From contig NZ_CP006877.1 of NCBI RefSeq assembly GCF_000816845.1, forward strand, positions 3,908,501-3,972,500: 64,000 nt of DNA, written 5' to 3'. Of this stretch, positions 58,563-64,000 are shown piece by piece (positions within the stretch are counted from its first letter, which is position 1; every line of letters starts with the position of its first letter). Position numbers and translations under genes: made by a program. The DNA comes from Rhizobium gallicum bv. gallicum R602sp. GTDB lineage: Bacteria; Pseudomonadota; Alphaproteobacteria; Rhizobiales; Rhizobiaceae. The notes beneath the pieces were generated by a model, which searched no databases, was not told where the DNA came from, and was given only the letters and a program-made list of their open reading frames with translations.

Positions 58563-60077
58563 ATGGCGAAGAGCATAATGGAAAACTCGGCGCTCAATGC
58601 GGCAGCAGGCCTGACCCTGCTTGCGACGGGTTTTGCATGTTCGATCATTGCCGCGCGGCTGCTCGGCCCGGAAGCAAATGGGATTATCGCATTTTCCCTG
58701 TGGCTGGTAACGACCGGAGCGCTCGTCGCCGAACTAGGCACCGGCGTCATGCTTTTGCGCATCCTGCCGCAATTGCGGGCTAAGGGAAGATCCTACGAAG
58801 AACGCCGTAGCTTTGCCGCCTATCTCGTACGGCCAACGATCGTTGCGTCGCTGATAGTGCTCGCCGTTTATTCCCTGGTCTATTTCGAAGCCGAGCAGCT
58901 TCATTGGGCCGTCGGCGCCCCGGCCGTGATTGTCATCACCGGCGTCCTCTTCCTTTTCCAGTCGATCGGCGCATACACGAAGAACTATCTCATCGGGGAA
59001 CAGAATCTCGCGCCTTATTTTCTACTGACGATCGCAAGCTCCGTCGTCCAGGTCGTCATCGTGCTTGCAGGTGCGCTGCTGTACGGCGTTAGCGGCGCCT
59101 TGGCCGGTTATGCAGCCGGTCAGTTCCTGATGTTCCTCTTTACGCTCAGGATTGCCTCGGTGCGCGCAAGCTCGTGTGGTATCGGCGTGGGTTATCTTGC
59201 GAGCTCTTCGTTCATTCTGTCCTTGGAATACGCGAATACGTCGATCTTTCTAAATCGAATCGAGCTTTTCTTCCTGCAGAAGGATTGGGGCGTGGAGGCT
59301 GTCGGCTATTATGCCGTCGGCTTGTCGCTGGCCAATCTCGCGCTGCAGCTTCCCGTCCAACTGAGCGGTAGCCTTATTCCCTATTATTCGGAAAAAATTC
59401 ATTCCAATCCCAGCGGCAAACTCCCTGCAAACATTTTTGAAGGGGTCGTTCGAAGCATTGCATACATCACGCTGCCAATGAGCTTCGGCCTTGCCGCTAT
59501 CGCCAAGCCGCTCGTCGTTGCAATCTTCGGCCAGCCTTTCGCGCCGGCGGGCGGCACAGTCGCCATCTTGGCGCTGACCGCCATACCTTACGTCTTCACG
59601 CAGATTTGCACGCAATATCTGTATTCCGTCGATCGAATTCGCGAACGCCTGATGATCGGAGGCGTAGCCAGCCTCGTACTCGCTGTGGGCTGTTTTGCCG
59701 CCGTGCCTTGGTACGGCGGAGAAGGTGCCGCGGCAATCCGTTTTCTGGCGTTTACGGTCATGTGCATGTTGATGATCGCGCGGATCGACCTCGACGGCTC
59801 GATCTACCAAATGTCGATCCCGATTCTCCGCATCGCCGCCGCCGCGGCCCTTTGCGGGGCGACGGCATATGGAGCGATCCATTTTGTTCCAGGAATAGGC
59901 GGGCTTGTTGTTGCGGTTATCGCAGCAGCAGGCGCCTATGGGATCGCCCTACGCCTGCTGAACGCGGTTCCGGCTGCTGATATTGCGGTGATGGAACAGA
60001 TCGTCAATCGCCTGCCGAAGCTGGCGCATCCATTAGCATTTCATGCGCTGGCGCTGCTCACGCCGCGCAGATTATGA
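58563..60077 (+). CDS. Wzx-like polysaccharide/oligosaccharide flippase
   Basis: A 504-residue membrane protein with about 12-14 hydrophobic segments of the MOP exporter superfamily. Typical blocks: NSALNAAAGLTLLATGFACSIIAARLLGPEANGIIAFSLWLV and FLNRIELFFLQKDWGVEAVGYYAVGLSLANLALQLP. Proteins of this class flip undecaprenyl-linked repeat units for exopolysaccharide or O-antigen. The associated Wzy polymerase is not in the window. The hydrolase gene begins 12 bases downstream, indicating co-transcription. Confidence 0.9.
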   Translation: MAKSIMENSALNAAAGLTLLATGFACSIIAARLLGPEANGIIAFSLWLVTTGALVAELGTGVMLLRILPQLRAKGRSYEERRSFAAYLVRPTIVASLIVLAVYSLVYFEAEQLHWAVGAPAVIVITGVLFLFQSIGAYTKNYLIGEQNLAPYFLLTIASSVVQVVIVLAGALLYGVSGALAGYAAGQFLMFLFTLRIASVRASSCGIGVGYLASSSFILSLEYANTSIFLNRIELFFLQKDWGVEAVGYYAVGLSLANLALQLPVQLSGSLIPYYSEKIHSNPSGKLPANIFEGVVRSIAYITLPMSFGLAAIAKPLVVAIFGQPFAPAGGTVAILALTAIPYVFTQICTQYLYSVDRIRERLMIGGVASLVLAVGCFAAVPWYGGEGAAAIRFLAFTVMCMLMIARIDLDGSIYQMSIPILRIAAAAALCGATAYGAIHFVPGIGGLVVAVIAAAGAYGIALRLLNAVPAADIAVMEQIVNRLPKLAHPLAFHALALLTPRRL

Positions 60078-60089
60078 CGAGGAATGGAA

Positions 60090-61949
60090 ATGAGCACGGG
60101 GCTGGATACCAACAAAAGCAAGACAACGCATAAGGCTGCCGCAGCAGCCGAACCGGTGACATTTGCCGGCACGATCGGCCTTTACGCACCTGCCAGTCAA
60201 GCCGCGCGCAAATCCACGGCCGTCCTCTTTGTCAGTCCTTGGGGATTCGAGGAAATGTGCACCCGCAAGTTCTTCCGTATCCTGGCGGAAGAACTTGCCG
60301 AAGCGGGTGTGGCAAGCCTGCGCTTCGACTACGCGGGAACCGGCGACGCGCTGGAGGTAACGGACCATAGCCGCGGCCTAGCTGTCTGGCTCGAAACGGC
60401 GGAGCAGGCTGCAGCACAGCTGAAATCGCTTTCCGGCTGTGACAGCATCATACTTGTGAGCCAGAGTCTCGGCAGCACGATCGCTGTCGATCTGGCGCAA
60501 AGGCTCGGTGGTGTCGAGGGCATTGCATTGATGGCGCCCGCAATCTCCGGCCGGCTCTATCTGCGTGAACTCTCCGTATGGTCGAAAATGATCGACGACG
60601 GAATGGGCGTTGCCGAAAGCCAGCGCGAAACACAGGGCGTATGGATCGCCGGCCTTCGTATGTCGGACGAAATCGCCGCGGAGGTTCGCAAAATCAACCT
60701 CATGGAGCTTTCGAAGCTCGACGCAAAAAACTGCTTGGTGCTGACGCGCCCGAACCGTTCGGCCGACGAAGATTTTGCCGCCCATGTCAAAGACCTGCTT
60801 CCGGCCACGCGGGACGCTGTCTATCGCGGCTATGACGAACTCGTCTTCAACCCGACGATCGCAACGATGCCGCTAGAGACCGGCAATCACATCGTCGAAT
60901 GGGTGAAATCGATTTCCGGTTCTCAGATGGGGACATCAACGCGGAGGCAACGCCCGACCGTGGCACCGCTTACAACCGCCGAGTTCACCGAGACGCCGCT
61001 GCGGTTTGGAAAAGCTGGCGAACTCTACGGCATCCTTTGCAAGCCCACGGCTCCGCGTCGTGGGGCGACCGCGATCATCTTGACGACGGCTTACGACCGG
61101 AATGCGGGCTGGGGGCGCACATCCGTAAAAATGGCGCGCGCGCTTGCCCACGACGGCATTCCCTCGCTGCGCTTCGACAATGCGAATGTCGCAGATAGCC
61201 CGCCCACACCAGGCGCGCCAGAGCAGGTGCTCTATTTCAAAGGACAGAACGATGAGATCACAGCGGCCCTCGATCTTCTGGAATCATCCAAGCTGCTGCC
61301 TGCCGTGCTTGTCGGCCGCTGCAGCGGCGGTTATCTCGCTTTCCAGGGCAGCCTCTGGGACGAACGCTCCAGCGGCTTGATTGCCGCCAATCCCTATGTC
61401 TTCCACTGGTCGGGTAAGCTCACGGTCGACGCATCGCTTCGCCATGTGCCGCGCTCGCTCGAAACATACCGCCTGAAGCTGCTGCAGTTCGAAACCCTAA
61501 AGCGATTGTTGCGCGGTGAAATCGATGTCCCGCGGGCAATCAAAAATTTCATGACCTCTCTGGTGCGACGAGCGATCAGGCTCAGCCGTCCGGTGCTGGA
61601 TTTTCTGCCGGTCCGATCCGAGGAGCGGACCGCAATTCTCGATCTTTTCCAGTCCCTGAAAGCCCGCAAGGTTGACGTGTCGCTGATCTATACCGCCCAT
61701 GATACCGGTCTTGAGCAGTTCAATGATCATTTTGGCAAGGATGGCTCATATCTGAAACGCTACGGCAACGTTCGGCTCAACATCATACCGGAAGCCGATC
61801 ATAACCTTACACAGGCACATGCTCAGTCCTTCTACCTTCAGGAGGTCCGCTCCATATCGTTGAAGATCGGGACGCGTCAGGCAACACCGCATGAAGACCG
61901 CAGCCGCGCCGTCAGATCGCCAAAATACGCGAACCTCCCAACGTCCTGA
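60090..61949 (+). CDS. Tandem alpha/beta-hydrolase protein of the polysaccharide cluster
   Basis: A 619-residue protein with two alpha/beta-hydrolase domains. In domain 1 (about 30-290) the nucleophile elbow is SQSLG with Ser126, after AGVASLRFDYAGTGDAL. In domain 2 (about 315-600) the elbow is GRCSGG with Cys near residue 411 at the usual Ser position, and a matching SLRFDNANVADSP strand. A late Asp-His pair is plausible (IPEADHN). It may be an acyl- or carbohydrate-esterase tailoring the polysaccharide; no substrate can be named. The ATG at 60090 has GAGG 7 bases upstream; the ATG at 60084 is closer to it. The 3' end overlaps the GH2 gene by 38 bases. Confidence 0.82.
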   Translation: MSTGLDTNKSKTTHKAAAAAEPVTFAGTIGLYAPASQAARKSTAVLFVSPWGFEEMCTRKFFRILAEELAEAGVASLRFDYAGTGDALEVTDHSRGLAVWLETAEQAAAQLKSLSGCDSIILVSQSLGSTIAVDLAQRLGGVEGIALMAPAISGRLYLRELSVWSKMIDDGMGVAESQRETQGVWIAGLRMSDEIAAEVRKINLMELSKLDAKNCLVLTRPNRSADEDFAAHVKDLLPATRDAVYRGYDELVFNPTIATMPLETGNHIVEWVKSISGSQMGTSTRRQRPTVAPLTTAEFTETPLRFGKAGELYGILCKPTAPRRGATAIILTTAYDRNAGWGRTSVKMARALAHDGIPSLRFDNANVADSPPTPGAPEQVLYFKGQNDEITAALDLLESSKLLPAVLVGRCSGGYLAFQGSLWDERSSGLIAANPYVFHWSGKLTVDASLRHVPRSLETYRLKLLQFETLKRLLRGEIDVPRAIKNFMTSLVRRAIRLSRPVLDFLPVRSEERTAILDLFQSLKARKVDVSLIYTAHDTGLEQFNDHFGKDGSYLKRYGNVRLNIIPEADHNLTQAHAQSFYLQEVRSISLKIGTRQATPHEDRSRAVRSPKYANLPTS

Positions 61950-64000
61950 TTTCACCAGAGGGCGCCTCGCCCTTCGTCGCGCCCGCAAGCCCATGCAGTG
62001 GGACGCGTTTGACCGAACCTGGCGCCAGATGAAACCAATCGTCGGCTGCGCGGTAATTCGGGACATCAAGGTGTACGGACTGCGCAAAGCGATCGGCCTG
62101 CAGCTCAAGGGTCCAGTTCCCGCCATCTTCTACCGCCTTCACAACGATCGCGGCATCGTGAAACGCCTTCGACCGTCCGAGCGGGAAATGGAATGCTTCG
62201 GCAAGCAGGCCGCCATCGGCGGAGCGCAGCCGCGCGACGGTTACGTCATGGGAAGGCGGACCGAAACGGAAAGCATAGGTCGTGTCGAAAAATGCACCGA
62301 AGAGCTCGGTCGCGGCGAGCTTTTCGGTGGATCTTGGCGCAAGTATCAGTGCTTGGCTGCCGCCGACGGCTCTCTGCTTGCCGTCCCGCAGGCAGACGAT
62401 TTCAAGCTCAACCGGCAAGCTTTCGCCGGTTTCGTTGATGACATGCACGTCAAGGCCGTTCGTGCCCTCGTCCGTCAGCAGCACTTGAATCGGGCGGAAG
62501 ACGCGGCGCATGGCAAACCAGACCGGTTTCGGCTCGCCGGTGGAATCGACAACACCCCAACCGGGACCAGGCAGAATATCCTGAAGCGTCCAGACAAGTG
62601 CACCGTTGCAGTTTGAACCCTTGCGCCGCCATTCGGCGAAGGTTTCCGTCAGAACCTCGCCCGTCACGGCGCGGGACAAATCGAGATAGCGCTCCGGATT
62701 TTCCCGGCGCAGCGCCGCTGGGTCGACATGATAAAGTTCCTTCAGGTAGAAGTCGCGAACATCCTCGAAATCCCAGGAGGCGCCACGATCCCGCGGAACG
62801 CGAGCTTTCCACAGCGGACTATGGACTGCCGGGACATCCAGATGCCGCTGCAATGTTTTTTGTTGCGGTGCATGGGCAAAGGCGAGGGTTTCTGCAGCAA
62901 ACCGGACGTCGGCGCGGCGAGCATCCTCCAGCGGGCGCATATAGGCACCAATGCCGTAATAGTGCGTAACGCCGGTATTTGGCGAGAAAGGCATGGCCCC
63001 ACCGTGAGGGGAGTTCGGCACGTAGGGCACGTCGGGGCGCATACGCTCTGCAATCGCCGGGATGACGTCCTCCGTCAGCGGTCCGCGCCAGAATTCCTGC
63101 GGCAACCCGAGCATTGCCGCCTGTTGATAAATCTCGCTTCCGCCGCAAAGGACCGCGAGCGAAGGAGAAGCCTGCACTCCATGGATAAAACCCTCGACTT
63201 CGGCATGAACGTGGCCCGTGAAGGCCTTATCGCTTCGCGGGTAGTCGAAATTGGCGAACATGAAGTCCTGCCAGACAAGAATGCCGAGCTCGTCGCAAAG
63301 CTCGAAGAACTCTGGCGTCTCATAAGCCATCGTGCCGCCAATGCGGATCATGTTCATACCGGCGAAGGCAGCAAGGCGCAGAAAGGGCTCGTAGTTTGCG
63401 CGCGAACCCGGCAGGCGAACGATATCGGCCGTCGTCCAGACAGCACCGCGGCAGAAGACGGGCTCGCCATTTACCCGAAGGCCGAACCCGTCGCCGTCGA
63501 CGCCACGATCGATTTCAATCCGGCGGAAGCCGGTCCTTCCGAGCGAGTATTCGGCGCCGTCCGAAACGAGCGTCAGTTCGTAAAGATGCGGGAGACCGTG
63601 CGTATGCGGCCACCAAGGCGTGACCTCCGGCAGCTTGAGGATCGCCGAATAATGATTTCCGCCGATCTTCTCAAAGCCTTGCTCCACCTCTCCACAGCGA
63701 AGCAGCATGTCGGGATTTTCGGCATCCGCGTGCAACGAAACGCTGAGGCGGCCAACGCCATTTTCCAGCACAGCCCGGATCGAGACATTATCGATCGACA
63801 TCACACTGCGGCGAACAAGCGTGATCGGCCGCCACGGCCCGACAGCATGAATTTCGGGGCACCAGCCAGGCATGTGCCCAAGCAGCGTCGTACGAAAGTT
63901 CTTGAGCCCCTGCGGCGCGATCATCTGAGGACGCCAGCGGGCGCGGGCTCCGGGCTCGCTCAGACGGGGACCGAGCGCACGAAAACAAAGGACCAGGTCA
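61912..64000 (-). CDS. GH2-family beta-mannosidase-like glycosidase (5' end outside window)
   Basis: A glycosidase with the GH2 TIM-barrel and beta-mannosidase-like order. The frame is open to the window edge (696 codons visible), so the sugar-binding N-terminal domain is missing. Visible: CPEIHAVGPWRPITL (end of the jelly-roll domain), FRRIEIDRGVDGDGFGLRVNGEPVFCRGAVWTTADI, MNMIRIGGTMAYETPEFFELCDELGILVWQDFMFANFDYP, and LAVLCGGSEIYQQ with the acid/base Glu (N-E of the standard motif is S-E here). The substrate is probably a mannose- or glucuronate-containing glycan. It is convergent with the tandem hydrolase gene. Confidence 0.88.
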   Translation of the reverse strand, partial: DLVLCFRALGPRLSEPGARARWRPQMIAPQGLKNFRTTLLGHMPGWCPEIHAVGPWRPITLVRRSVMSIDNVSIRAVLENGVGRLSVSLHADAENPDMLLRCGEVEQGFEKIGGNHYSAILKLPEVTPWWPHTHGLPHLYELTLVSDGAEYSLGRTGFRRIEIDRGVDGDGFGLRVNGEPVFCRGAVWTTADIVRLPGSRANYEPFLRLAAFAGMNMIRIGGTMAYETPEFFELCDELGILVWQDFMFANFDYPRSDKAFTGHVHAEVEGFIHGVQASPSLAVLCGGSEIYQQAAMLGLPQEFWRGPLTEDVIPAIAERMRPDVPYVPNSPHGGAMPFSPNTGVTHYYGIGAYMRPLEDARRADVRFAAETLAFAHAPQQKTLQRHLDVPAVHSPLWKARVPRDRGASWDFEDVRDFYLKELYHVDPAALRRENPERYLDLSRAVTGEVLTETFAEWRRKGSNCNGALVWTLQDILPGPGWGVVDSTGEPKPVWFAMRRVFRPIQVLLTDEGTNGLDVHVINETGESLPVELEIVCLRDGKQRAVGGSQALILAPRSTEKLAATELFGAFFDTTYAFRFGPPSHDVTVARLRSADGGLLAEAFHFPLGRSKAFHDAAIVVKAVEDGGNWTLELQADRFAQSVHLDVPNYRAADDWFHLAPGSVKRVPLHGLAGATKGEAPSGEIRTLGGSRILAI

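Overview
The window looks like core chromosome of a Rhizobiales bacterium, most likely the Rhizobium/Agrobacterium group. The basis is protein character and gene order: ccmABCDG, UPF0314, ispZ and ftsY next to mtaB-dapF; ffh, chorismate mutase, rpsP, rimM, trmD and rplS; ftsK, amtB-glnK and tesB; a CenR-type regulator with a cyclic-nucleotide-binding partner. Iron-control motifs of rhizobial type and rhizobial IS481/IS66 remnants agree. Species cannot be named from sequence reading alone.

Layout. 1-9.1 kb: end of a large FtsX-type permease, a Bax-inhibitor-1 protein, a GNAT acetyltransferase, small conserved proteins, and aconitase on the minus strand. 8.4-11.5 kb: cytochrome c maturation genes ccmABCDG, including a 55-residue ccmD. 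11.5-16.6 kb, minus strand: UPF0314, ispZ, ftsY, mtaB, dapF. 16.8-23.9 kb, plus strand: a degenerate EF-G-like GTPase, then ffh, chorismate mutase and the rpsP-rimM-trmD-rplS translation cluster. 24-31.7 kb: amino-acid ABC transporter parts, leuC, a SixA-type phosphatase, an aldo/keto reductase, an L,D-transpeptidase-like protein, cenR plus a cNMP-binding protein, and exonuclease III. 31.8-42.2 kb: lolA, ftsK, glnK-amtB with a sigma-54-type promoter, tesB, a ubiquinone-type hydroxylase, Trm112, a Lon-N protein, a CnoX-type thioredoxin and a YbaK-type deacylase.

42.5-45.4 kb is the accessory spot. A tRNA-Gly(GCC) gene is followed 2.85 kb later by a 37-base near-perfect copy of its 3' half, the signature of an element once integrated at the tRNA. 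Between them lie an intact IS3-family element (42601-43997, 4-bp ATGG target duplication) inserted into the last codons of a decayed IS481-family transposase, an IS66 transposase scrap, and a secreted intradiol dioxygenase gene. No integrase remains.

45.6-56.3 kb: a GH144/glycoamylase-type protein, an Fe(III) ABC transporter (fbpABC) whose promoter overlaps a RirA-type IRO box and lies near an Irr-type ICE motif, then a probable lysine/pipecolate catabolic set (Ldh-family reductase, P6C dehydrogenase, pipecolate-oxidase-like flavoprotein) with a LysR regulator and a lone RAM-domain protein. 56.4-64 kb: surface-polysaccharide genes (GT4, GT2, a Wzx-like flippase, a tandem alpha/beta-hydrolase and a GH2 beta-mannosidase-like enzyme cut by the window end).

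The most unusual signals are the tRNA-bounded island scar with nested insertion sequences, inverted copies of a rhizobial intergenic palindrome inside the ftsY reading frame, the dual iron-regulatory sites, a possible complete piperideine-to-aminoadipate gene set, and a two-domain hydrolase whose second catalytic elbow carries Cys instead of Ser. No CRISPR array, rRNA operon or phage structural genes were seen.
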